34,015 nucleotides of DNA from an uncultured Anaerolineae bacterium (lineage in GTDB: Bacteria > Chloroflexota > Anaerolineae > J036 > Brachytrichaceae). The notes beneath the pieces were generated by a model. That model saw nothing but the letters and a program-made list of their open reading frames with translations, was not told where the DNA came from and made no database searches. Made by a program: the position numbers and the translations under genes. This document shows positions 24,109 through 30,998 of this stretch, in pieces. The stretch's first letter is position 1, and each line of letters begins with the position of its first letter. Location of the stretch: contig CALBEF010000079.1 in the NCBI GenBank assembly GCA_937927775.1, positions 1 to 34,015 of the forward strand. The letters run 5' to 3'.

Positions 24109-24888
24109 ATGCCGACGATTTACCAACGCATCGATCAATTGCCGGTCGAGATTCATCCGACCAGTGCCGCACTGGGCATGGCCGCCGCATCGGCAGCCGT
24201 CGCCACGATCCAGGCGGCCATCCATGGCAAGGGGCACGCCAATGTGATCCTGGCCACCGGCAACTCGCAGCTCAGCCTGTTCGCCGGCCTGCGCGCCGCA
24301 AGCGATGTAGACTGGTCGCGCGTGCGCGTCTTCCACATGGACGAGTATGTGGGCATCACCGACCAGCATCCGGCCAGCTTCCCGCGTTTTCTGCGCGAGA
24401 AGATTCTGAACGACCTGCGGCCCGGCGCGTTCTATCCCATCGACGGCGTGCCGCCCTCGCTGGAGCAGGAGTGCGCGCGCTATGCCGACCTCCTGCGCCA
24501 GCACCCGGCGGATCTGTGCTGCCTGGGCTACGGCGAGAACGGCCACATCGCCTTCAACGACCCGCCCTTTGCCGAGTTCAACGACCCGCTGTGGGTAAAG
24601 GTGGTGCGCCTGGCCGAAGCCAGCCGGCGGCAACAGGTTGGCGAAGGCCACTACCCCACGCTGGCCGACGTGCCCACGCACGCCATCACATTGACCATCC
24701 CGGCGCTGCTGGCCGCGAAGCGGCTGCTGTGCATCGTGCCCGAGCGGCGCAAAGCGGCTGCGGTCAGGGCGGCATTGACCGGCCCCATCACCGAAGATTG
24801 CCCCGGCTCCATCCTGCGCACCGTGCCGCACGCCACGCTCTATCTGGACACCGATTCGGCGTCGTTGTTGCCAATCGCATCCGCGTAA
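24109..24888 (+). CDS. nagB: Glucosamine-6-phosphate deaminase/isomerase
   Basis: A 259-residue cytosolic enzyme converting glucosamine-6-phosphate to fructose-6-phosphate and ammonia. The motifs are NVILATGNSQLSLFAGL (phosphate loop), VFHMDEYVGI (catalytic Asp) and GYGENGHIAFNDPP (catalytic His). The C-terminal KAAAVRAALTGPITEDCPGS closes the lid region. Length is slightly below the usual 260-270. Its 3' end overlaps that of the nagA-like gene on the opposite strand by 49 bases, an unusual arrangement for two genes of one pathway. No repressor of amino-sugar catabolism (NagC or NagR/GntR) is seen nearby. Confidence 0.92.
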   Translation: MPTIYQRIDQLPVEIHPTSAALGMAAASAAVATIQAAIHGKGHANVILATGNSQLSLFAGLRAASDVDWSRVRVFHMDEYVGITDQHPASFPRFLREKILNDLRPGAFYPIDGVPPSLEQECARYADLLRQHPADLCCLGYGENGHIAFNDPPFAEFNDPLWVKVVRLAEASRRQQVGEGHYPTLADVPTHAITLTIPALLAAKRLLCIVPERRKAAAVRAALTGPITEDCPGSILRTVPHATLYLDTDSASLLPIASA

Positions 24889-26024
24889 ACCACCGCGCCA
24901 TCGACAATCGTCGCCAGAATGGTTGCCCGGCGCGCGCGCTCATCCCATGTGAAAAGGGTATGTGTGCGCGAGATGTCCGACACCTCAGAGGTGTCGGACA
25001 TCTTCTGAAGCAGTTTTGCCGGATTCACCGACGCCATCTGAACGGCCTGCGCCAGCGAACAGCCGGCCAGCCGCACGGCGTTCTCCACGCAATCCTTGAG
25101 CGAGCTGGCCGAGCCGGCCAGATAGGGCGTGCCGAACACCGACAGCCGGCCATTCGGATGCAACTCGACCTTGCCGCCGATGGCGTTCTCGTACACGCCG
25201 GGCGGCATGCGCGCCAATGCCACCGCATCGCTGACCAGAATCGTGCGATCAACGCCTTTGGCGCGCGCGATCACTTTCATCACGCTGGCCGGCAAATGAT
25301 GGCCGTCGAAGATGGCGCTGGCCCACAAGCGTTCCTCGGCCAGTTGATCCCAGATCATGTTGGGGTGGCGCGGCAGCGTCGCGGGCGCGCCGTTGCCCAG
25401 GTGAGTGGAGAGCGTCGCGCCGGCATCGACCGCCGCCGCGATTTGCTCTGTTGTCGCCAGGGTGTGCGCCAGGCCCACCACGATGCCGGCCTGCGTCAGC
25501 CGGCGGATGAACGGGAGCGCGCCCGGCGTTTCCGGCGCGAGCGACACCAGCCGGATGCGCCCGTCGGCAGCCTCCTGCCAGCGCGCAAACTCGTCCCAAC
25601 TGGCCGGGCGAGTATGCGCGCGCGGGTGCGCGCCACGCGCCCCATCCAGCGGCGAGATGTACGGCCCTTCGAGATGAATGCCGGCTACCGACGCGGCAAT
25701 CTGCGCGTCCTGCGCGCAGGCCAGCGCCACCGCCCGCGCGCAGCGCGCGATGTGCTCGAACGACTGAGTGACGAGGGTGGGGCAGCAACGCGCCACGCCT
25801 TCCTGCCACAGCCGGCGCACCATGCCGGCTACCGTCGCCGGTTCGACATCCGGCGCGTTGATGTCATAGCCGGCGAAGCCGTTGACTTGCAGATCGAACC
25901 AGCCGGGACTGAGGAACACATTGGCCGCCGGGGTGTCGCCGGCGGGCAGGAAGCGAGCGCAGCCGTCTGCGATGTCGAGCGCAGCCGGGGTTTGAGTGAG
26001 CAGGTCGCAGGCAACCACGCTCAT
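24840..26024 (-). CDS. nagA: N-acetylglucosamine-6-phosphate deacetylase
   Basis: A 394-residue amidohydrolase producing glucosamine-6-phosphate and acetate, the substrate step before NagB. Signatures are SPGWFDLQVNGFAGYD, GIHLEGPYISP (metal-binding Glu), VVGLAHTLATTEQI and STHLGNGAPA (His ligands), FDGHHLP and LVSDAVAL (catalytic Asp). The usual metal-binding HxH near the N-terminus is replaced by DLQVNG, as in other NagA proteins. Near the C-terminus, after NPAKLLQK, a palindromic DNA element (24971-25003) encodes about 11 extra residues (MSDTSEVSDIS) where relatives have a short Gly-rich loop. The start is uncertain: ATG 26024 is used, GTG 26051 is possible and neither has a good ribosome site. 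Confidence 0.9.
   Translation of the reverse strand: MSVVACDLLTQTPAALDIADGCARFLPAGDTPAANVFLSPGWFDLQVNGFAGYDINAPDVEPATVAGMVRRLWQEGVARCCPTLVTQSFEHIARCARAVALACAQDAQIAASVAGIHLEGPYISPLDGARGAHPRAHTRPASWDEFARWQEAADGRIRLVSLAPETPGALPFIRRLTQAGIVVGLAHTLATTEQIAAAVDAGATLSTHLGNGAPATLPRHPNMIWDQLAEERLWASAIFDGHHLPASVMKVIARAKGVDRTILVSDAVALARMPPGVYENAIGGKVELHPNGRLSVFGTPYLAGSASSLKDCVENAVRLAGCSLAQAVQMASVNPAKLLQKMSDTSEVSDISRTHTLFTWDERARRATILATIVDGAVVYADAIGNNDAESVSR
24971..25003. repeat. Perfect palindromic element inside the nagA coding region
   Basis: AGATGTCCGACACCTC (24971-24986) and GAGGTGTCGGACATCT (24988-25003) are exact reverse complements around a single A. The 33-base length is divisible by three, so the frame of nagA is kept. 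Confidence 0.92.
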
Positions 26025-26089
26025 GGAACGCCGCGCAAATGAATTACACACGAGGCGCTATCTCTGAGAGCATGGCACAATTATCTGCT

Positions 26090-26104
26090 GGAGGAGCAAG
26101 CATG
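26090..26104 (+). promoter_or_regulatory. Ribosome binding site and ATG upstream of the heptamer switch
   Basis: GGAGGAG (26090-26096) is 5 bases before ATG 26102, one of the best ribosome sites in the window. The frame it opens reads MKQIFTRISHLASRP and stops at TGA 26171-26173 after 23 codons, out of register with the long frame that follows. Confidence 0.75.
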
Positions 26105-26118
26105 AAGCAGATATTCAC

Positions 26119-26139
26119 TCGCATCTCGCATCTCGCATC
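26119..26139 (+). repeat. Heptanucleotide tandem repeat TCGCATC x3 at the start of a secreted-protein gene
   Basis: Three exact units occupy 26119-26125, 26126-26132 and 26133-26139, followed by a partial TCGTCCT. Because seven is not a multiple of three, each gain or loss of a unit moves ATG 26102 to another frame relative to the downstream coding region. Confidence 0.93.
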
Positions 26140-26159
26140 TCGTCCTCATTCTGACGCTC

Positions 26160-26804
26160 TTGAATCTGGCTGACTGGGCAGCCCTGCCAGCGCGGACATC
26201 CAGTCTGCGCGACAGCCCGCCTCTTTCACCGACGCAAGCACTCACCACGCCCGCATATCTGCCCGCCGTCCTTGCCGCGCCGGATTTGGGTCCTTACACG
26301 CCGGACGAAGTGATTGGCACATCGGCAGTGGCCAACTATACCTTCACCGAAACGCAACTGGTCGAAATCGCGCCCGGCGTGTGGATGCCCGGCGAAGTGG
26401 TGATCCAGGGCATCTCTCGAACAACATACCTACTGACAGAGATGGGCATCACGTATCAAATCGGGTACGGCTCCTGGACTGAAGGTTACCGGGTGAACAA
26501 TCGAACGGCGTGGCGCGTGCGGGCAGCCGGCACAACATACGTGTACGGCACAGACATTGGGGTGATCAACGAGTTGCGCGTCTCCGGCTGGCACAAATGG
26601 GGAACAGACATGAACTGGTGCTATTACAACGGCTACGCCTTCTATCGCAATGCGACGAACTCGTTGTCGATCACTGGCAGATCGCCCTACTACCTGCCCA
26701 AACCCAATGGCTACTTTCACTGCGCCACGGGCTACCACCAGGTAAAACGGAATGGCGTCTGGGTTTTTCAGGCGAACAGCCATTTTGGACCGGTGAGATA
26801 TTGA
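26160..26804 (+). CDS. Secreted protein of unknown function, separated by frame from its proper start
   Basis: The frame is open from 26106 and has coding character to TGA 26802-26804, giving about 214 residues from the TTG at 26160. No family is recognised. The mature region is rich in Tyr, Trp, Thr and Gly with alternating hydrophobic residues (TYQIGYGSWTEGYRVN), which suggests a beta-rich exported domain. Just upstream, this frame encodes LVLILTLLNLADWAALPA, a good signal-peptide core with cleavage site, but it has no ATG of its own. The ATG at 26102 with its strong ribosome site is one heptamer out of frame. TTG 26160 would cut away most of the core. The next gene starts 15 bases later and is probably co-transcribed. 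Confidence 0.65.
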   Translation: MNLADWAALPARTSSLRDSPPLSPTQALTTPAYLPAVLAAPDLGPYTPDEVIGTSAVANYTFTETQLVEIAPGVWMPGEVVIQGISRTTYLLTEMGITYQIGYGSWTEGYRVNNRTAWRVRAAGTTYVYGTDIGVINELRVSGWHKWGTDMNWCYYNGYAFYRNATNSLSITGRSPYYLPKPNGYFHCATGYHQVKRNGVWVFQANSHFGPVRY

Positions 26805-26819
26805 CGAGTGGAGACAGTC

Positions 26820-28034
26820 ATGCGCTCAAGACACAAAGCACGACTCGGCCTCGTCGCAGCCGGACTGTTGGCAACAACGCTGGCGATTGGCGCCCTCTCC
26901 GTCGTTTTTTCTGTCATCGTCGCGCGCACAGACCCGCACTGTGAGGGAGAGGAATGGAGCGAGCCACGACTGTGCGCGGCGCTGCAACTGCCGCATCTCT
27001 GGCTGATGCCGGAGGGTGAACCACCCCTGCCGCCGGTCGAGCCGGTCTCGCCACGCCCGCTGGCAGCCGGCGAAAATCCCGATCGCATTCCGCCGCTGGC
27101 CGACCCCGGCGGGCTGGCTGCCGACGAGCGCACACTGCCCACCCTGGTCACGAATGGATATGCCTCACGCGAGTGGCTGGGAACCTACGTCATCCGGGCC
27201 ATTCCGCGTCAGCAGGCCAACACTTCAAACGAGTTGTTTGTCGTCAGCCCCGGCGAGGCCTTTCAGGGCGCGTTTCAAATCGGCTTCTACACCGGCACAA
27301 GCCAGTCATATGCCGTGTTCTGTCTGGTCGATCTGGCGCAGCGCCCCTGTCGGCCCGGCGACCCGCCAATCCACACCATCAAGGCGCGCCAGTACGTCTC
27401 TTACGAGATTCCCATTCTGCTGCCCGATCTGTCTGCCGGCCTGCACGACCTGCAGGTGATCGTCGCCATGCGCCTGGAGGGCGTGCCGGCCAGCGCATGG
27501 CAGGAACGCGCCCAGTATGAGACGCTGGCGTTGCGCGCCAGCATTGTGGTGGGCGACCGGCCCTCTCCGCGTCCCCTGTCGCTGATACGCGCGCCGATGC
27601 CGCTAACCAACCTCGGCTTCATGGGCATCAGCGTGTCAGAGCCGATGGCGTTCCCCAACGAGCACTGGACCTGCACGGAACGGCGAAAGATCGACGCCCG
27701 GCCCGGCGAAAGGATCACGCTGCACGTGCAGGCACACAATCTGGAGACACTGCCGGCAGACTACGGCATCGCGGCCTTCATCGATTACCGGCAGGTTGAG
27801 ATTGGCTACGCCGGCGCAACGCATCAGGCGCTCTACCTGCGCGCCAAACCCCGCTCGTGGAACCCGCTGGTCGTCACCGTCACCGCGGCCGACAGGCCGG
27901 GGCCGCATGAGTTGTTCCTTATCAGCCAGCCGATGCCGCAACTGATGCTGGGCGACGCGTGGCAACGGCCCTACGAGTTCATCAGCGCGAGCAACGTGTT
28001 CAGCACCTATCGCGTGGTGTTGAACGTCAAGTAG
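26820..28034 (+). CDS. Membrane-anchored or secreted protein of unknown function
   Basis: A 404-residue protein. A basic N-terminus (MRSRHKARLG) is followed by one hydrophobic segment (LVAAGLLATTLAIGALSVVFSVIV) that is either a signal peptide or an anchor. A Pro-rich linker (residues about 55-85) leads to two probable beta-sandwich regions, the second beginning near RKIDARPGERITLHVQAHNL, resembling Ig-like extracellular folds. I recognise no enzyme motif or named family. ATG 26820 is supported by GGAG at 26810-26813; GTG 26808 is an alternative. It follows the possible phase-variable gene by 15 bases, so the two likely share a transcript and perhaps a surface role. Its TAG stop lies within the palindrome at 28031-28058. 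Confidence 0.8.
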   Translation: MRSRHKARLGLVAAGLLATTLAIGALSVVFSVIVARTDPHCEGEEWSEPRLCAALQLPHLWLMPEGEPPLPPVEPVSPRPLAAGENPDRIPPLADPGGLAADERTLPTLVTNGYASREWLGTYVIRAIPRQQANTSNELFVVSPGEAFQGAFQIGFYTGTSQSYAVFCLVDLAQRPCRPGDPPIHTIKARQYVSYEIPILLPDLSAGLHDLQVIVAMRLEGVPASAWQERAQYETLALRASIVVGDRPSPRPLSLIRAPMPLTNLGFMGISVSEPMAFPNEHWTCTERRKIDARPGERITLHVQAHNLETLPADYGIAAFIDYRQVEIGYAGATHQALYLRAKPRSWNPLVVTVTAADRPGPHELFLISQPMPQLMLGDAWQRPYEFISASNVFSTYRVVLNVK

Positions 28035-28058
28035 GGCAAGCCCGGCGGCTTGCTCTAC
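28031..28058. repeat. GTAGGGC-family palindrome giving stop codons to two converging genes
   Basis: GTAGGGCAAGCC (28031-28042) pairs with GGCTTGCTCTAC (28047-28058), 11 perfect pairs and one G-T, around CGGC. TAG 28032-28034 ends the plus-strand gene; CTA 28055-28057 is the TAG stop of the minus-strand gene. It may also act as a shared transcript end. Confidence 0.85.
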
Positions 28059-29299
28059 ACGCTCCACGGCGGAAGCTGCGCGATGTTGAGGTGCCGCGCG
28101 CCATCAAGCGGCAGCGCCGCCGGCCCGATCGGCGGGAAGTCGCCTGCTCGCGTCGGGAAACCATCCCCCTGCGGGCGTCCATTGATCTGATTACCGGCTA
28201 CACCAACTCCCTGACAGCCCGCGTCGATCAACAGCGCGCGGCTGTCGGCGACCGGCTCGAAGGCGTTGCCGGCGATCAGGATGTCGCGCAGGCCGGCGGG
28301 CACGTGAATCTCGCAACGCAAAGCAATATCGAGCCGCTGCCCATTGGCTGAGAAGGCATTGCCCTCGATGCGCGCGCGATCGCCGCCATGCGCGATGGGC
28401 GGGCGGAACTCGACACCACATCCGCCGTTGCCGGCGATGGAGTTGTTGCGCAGCCAGTGGTCGGTGTCGCGCTCACCGATGGAGACGCCGGCTGCGCCGT
28501 TGCGCTCCAGCCGGTTGTCCTCGCAGATCGAATGCGTGGTGCGCAGGCAATAGAACACGCCACACGCGCCATTGTCGTGGACGTGATTGCGCTGCAACAG
28601 GTAGCGCACGGACCCGCTGCCGGGGTGAATGCCGCCGCCGGCGTTGTGGTGGACATGGCAACCGCGCACGACCACATCAACGCATTGCTGAAAGCTGATC
28701 GCGTCGCCGTTGAAGTGGCGCACTTCCACATTCTCCAGCCGCGCCCGGCGCGCCATCAGCAGAAAGACGCCCCCGCCCCGGCAGCCGTTGAGGGTCTGCG
28801 TCTCGTCGGGGTTGCCGTCAATGGTGATGTTCTCCAGCGCCACATCCTCGACGCCGACCGCATCGACGATGGGGAAGATAGTGGTGACGCGACCGCGTTT
28901 GGCCGGCGCGTAGTCATGGTTGAGCATACGGTCGATGAAGAACAGGTCGCCCTTGCGCCCGATGATGGTGGCTACCGTGTCGTAGAAGCCCATTGAGTCG
29001 TCGTCGGTGATATGGACGCCCATGCCGACCTGCAACTTGTCCGGCTCGGTGACGGTGAACTCGTAATGGCCGTAGCCGAGGTAGTCCAGCAGCGGCACGC
29101 TGACGCCGGGTTCTTTGAGCAGCACGGCGCCAGGCTCGCCGATGACGCGCACGCCGCTGCGCAGATGCAGGGCGTCGCGCATGAGATAAACGCCGGCGGG
29201 AACTTCGACGACACCCCCGCCGGCTGCAGCGGCGTCATCGACGGCGCGTTGCAGCGCCTGGTGGGTGAGGCCGGCGCCAACGGTGATTGCGCGGGTCAT
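28055..29299 (-). CDS. Right-handed parallel beta-helix protein (pectate-lyase-like fold)
   Basis: A 414-residue protein. The N-terminus (LQRAVDDAAAAGGGVVEVPAGVYLM) is the start typical of pectate_lyase_3-type helices. The middle and C-terminal parts carry rungs of Asn/Gly-rich repeats: ENITIDGNPD, RLENVEVRHFNGD, VVVRGCHVHHNAGGG, LQRNHVHDNGACG, EDNRLERNGAAG and LRNNSIAGNGGCG. No signal peptide is evident, so it may be cytoplasmic or exported by another route. Such folds include polysaccharide lyases, hydrolases and NosD-like proteins; the catalytic residues cannot be assigned. Its start overlaps the stop of the Fur-family gene by four bases (ATGA), indicating translational coupling, although a link in function is not obvious. 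Confidence 0.85.
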   Translation of the reverse strand: MTRAITVGAGLTHQALQRAVDDAAAAGGGVVEVPAGVYLMRDALHLRSGVRVIGEPGAVLLKEPGVSVPLLDYLGYGHYEFTVTEPDKLQVGMGVHITDDDSMGFYDTVATIIGRKGDLFFIDRMLNHDYAPAKRGRVTTIFPIVDAVGVEDVALENITIDGNPDETQTLNGCRGGGVFLLMARRARLENVEVRHFNGDAISFQQCVDVVVRGCHVHHNAGGGIHPGSGSVRYLLQRNHVHDNGACGVFYCLRTTHSICEDNRLERNGAAGVSIGERDTDHWLRNNSIAGNGGCGVEFRPPIAHGGDRARIEGNAFSANGQRLDIALRCEIHVPAGLRDILIAGNAFEPVADSRALLIDAGCQGVGVAGNQINGRPQGDGFPTRAGDFPPIGPAALPLDGARHLNIAQLPPWSV

Positions 29300-29814
29300 C
29301 CGTGCGCTCCGCCTGTTTTGACTGAATCGCTCTTTGCGGGCCGGGCGGGCATCTGTTTAGCGCGGCAATGGCGGCACAACCCAAAAATCGCCAGATGGTC
29401 GATGCGCGGCTCGAAATCATAATCGCGGCGCAGCGCGCGGCGCAGCGTGTCCAATGCGCGATCCTCCATCTCGGCAATCGCGCCGCATGACAGACACACC
29501 AGATGGTGGTGGCGATGATCGTTGATAACCTGGTACACAATCGCCTCGCCGCCCAGATCGGTCTGCGAAATCAGGCCCACGCGCTTGAGCCACTGCAACA
29601 CGCGGTAGATCGTGGCGGCGTCCATCTCCTCGCCGGCCTCGCGCAGATGGGCCTGCACATCTCCCACTGTCAGGTGGTCGCCGCTGCGGGTGAGCACTTC
29701 CATCACCTTGCGGCGGGGGTGGGTCATGCGCTCGCCCTGTTCGCGCAGCCGGGCCAGCGTCGCTTCAAACTCATGCGTTGCGTCCATCGGGCTTATCTTC
29801 CTTCTCTTCGACAT
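29296..29814 (-). CDS. Fur-family metal-responsive repressor (Zur/PerR-like)
   Basis: A 172-residue regulator. The N-terminal winged helix contains RMTHPRRKVMEVLTRSGDHL and AATIYRVLQWLKRVGLI (recognition helix). The metal-binding half has HRHHHLVCLSCG, with the first structural Cys pair, and LCRHCR, the second pair. It has His-rich regulatory ligands (NDHRHHH and IDHLAIFG). Fur, Zur and PerR cannot be separated by these motifs alone, but two COG0523 GTPases and a Fur-type box nearby favour Zur. The start is ATG 29814 or ATG 29787 (MDATHEF); the latter is closer to normal family length. It diverges from the methyltransferase gene and may regulate it through the 140-base gap. Confidence 0.9.
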   Translation of the reverse strand: MSKRRKISPMDATHEFEATLARLREQGERMTHPRRKVMEVLTRSGDHLTVGDVQAHLREAGEEMDAATIYRVLQWLKRVGLISQTDLGGEAIVYQVINDHRHHHLVCLSCGAIAEMEDRALDTLRRALRRDYDFEPRIDHLAIFGLCRHCRAKQMPARPAKSDSVKTGGAHG

Positions 29815-29890
29815 GCCGGGTGAACTTCGAGTGTATCGCGTTGCGCGGAGCCGGGCAAATCGGCGCGCCGGCGGCTGTTAATACAATTTA

Positions 29891-29918
29891 TTGCGCAAGC
29901 AACGAGATGCGTTAGAAT
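29891..29918 (+). promoter_or_regulatory. Promoter of the methyltransferase gene
   Basis: TTGCGC (29891-29896) and TAGAAT (29913-29918) are separated by 16 bases, the same layout as the tRNA-Asn promoter. An AT-rich imperfect palindrome (AATACAATTTATT, from 29880) overlaps the upstream edge and could be an operator for the divergent Fur-family regulator. Confidence 0.5.
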
Positions 29919-29954
29919 GTCGGCTGCAATCCACCCCACTCCCCTTTTCACCCG

Positions 29955-30821
29955 ATGAATCCCGAACCTCTGAACACATACGACGATATTGACTGGAACG
30001 CGGTCTGGATGGCGCGCCAGGCGCGCAGCCGCGACGCCGGGCGCGGGGGCGGCTGCCCGGCTGCGTGGCAGAGCAAACGCGCCGCCCTCAAGTACTGGGA
30101 GAATGTGCGCGACGCTCCGCGCACGCTGGCGCGTGTGAACGATGTGCTGTCTTTCTGTAACGCCGACAGCCGCGTGCTGGACATCGGGGCCGGCCCCGGC
30201 ACGCTGGCAATTCCGCTGGCCGCTCAGGTGCGCCACGTTACCGCCGTCGAGCCGGCCCAGGGCATGATCGAAGTGCTGCGCGAACAGATCGCCGAACATG
30301 CGCTCGACAACATTCACGTTGCGCAGAAAACCTGGGACGACATAGACGCGCAGCATGACTTGCAGCCGCCTTACGATGTGACTGTGGCTTCATTCTCAAT
30401 CGGGATGCTGGATTTGCGCAAGGCCATTGAGACCATGATGGCCGTGACCTCCGGCGCAATCCTGCTGTACTGGCATATCGGCGATCAACCCTGGGATACC
30501 GAAGCGCGCGACTTGTGGCCGCTGTTGCATGGCAAGGAGCACTATCCCATCCCCAAAAGCGACCTGCTGTTCCAGGTGTTGTGTCAGATGGGGATTTATC
30601 CCAACGTCACCGTGTTGCGCGCGCAGCGGGAGCAGATCTTTGAGTCCTTCGAGGCAATGTTGGACGACTACGCGGAGCGATATGACGTGACCACAGCAGA
30701 GGGCCGCAGCCTGCTGGCCGGCTATCTGGCCGAGCGTCACACGGTCGAGAACGGCAAATGTGTCATCCGCGCGCAGCACAACAGCATGAAACTGTGGTGG
30801 TCGGTCGGTGAAGTCGCCTGA
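29955..30821 (+). CDS. Class I SAM-dependent methyltransferase
   Basis: A 288-residue cytosolic protein. Motif I, VLDIGAGPGTLAIPLA (about residues 73-88), is the glycine-rich SAM loop; the acidic end of strand beta-2 follows in VTAVEPAQGM, and motif IV is represented by YDVTVASFSIGML. The N-terminus (DDIDWNAVWMARQARSRDA) and the C-terminal half, rich in Trp and acidic residues, are not those of a named enzyme known to me. Its place between a Fur-family repressor and COG0523 GTPases suggests metal- or metallophore-related methylation, but this is only context. A hairpin with a T run at 30906-30938 ends its transcript. Confidence 0.85.
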   Translation: MNPEPLNTYDDIDWNAVWMARQARSRDAGRGGGCPAAWQSKRAALKYWENVRDAPRTLARVNDVLSFCNADSRVLDIGAGPGTLAIPLAAQVRHVTAVEPAQGMIEVLREQIAEHALDNIHVAQKTWDDIDAQHDLQPPYDVTVASFSIGMLDLRKAIETMMAVTSGAILLYWHIGDQPWDTEARDLWPLLHGKEHYPIPKSDLLFQVLCQMGIYPNVTVLRAQREQIFESFEAMLDDYAERYDVTTAEGRSLLAGYLAERHTVENGKCVIRAQHNSMKLWWSVGEVA

Positions 30822-30905
30822 CCCGGCGCGGGGGCATGACACGGAAGCCGCCTGCGCATTTGCCGGCCGGCGTCAGCAAGCACAGCCTGGATGCGACGTG
30901 ATATG

Positions 30906-30938
30906 ATGCGCGCTCGTCGTTGACAACGCGCATTTTTT
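30906..30938 (+). terminator. Rho-independent terminator after the methyltransferase gene
   Basis: ATGCGCG (30906-30912) pairs with CGCGCAT (30927-30933), followed by a run of six T (30933-30938). The TTGACA at 30920-30925 is in its loop. Confidence 0.65.
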
Positions 30939-30941
30939 ATT

Positions 30942-30971
30942 TTGACCTTTATTGAGAAAAATTATCAATAA
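30942..30971 (+). promoter_or_regulatory. Fur/Zur-type operator overlapping the COG0523 operon promoter
   Basis: TTATTGA (30949-30955) and TCAATAA (30965-30971) are exact inverted arms. The core TGAGAAAAATTATCA (30953-30967) matches the 7-1-7 Fur box TGATAATNATTATCA at 12 of 14 defined positions. A TTGACC (30942-30947) is a plausible -35, and TCAATA 17 bases on (30965-30970) a poor -10, so a bound repressor would block the polymerase. It lies 28 bases before the first GTPase gene. Confidence 0.65.
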
Positions 30972-30998
30972 CGGCGGCGCGTCGCAAGAGGCGAACCC

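Noticed and set aside
24651..25809. Long open frames antisense to nagA, nagB and many other genes
   Set aside because: High G+C leaves few stops in shadow frames; the compositions are Arg/Pro/Ala-rich with no recognisable motifs.
30920..30925. Perfect -35 hexamer TTGACA
   Set aside because: It lies in the loop of the terminator hairpin at 30906-30938 and has no -10 at a usable distance; TTGACC at 30942 fits better.
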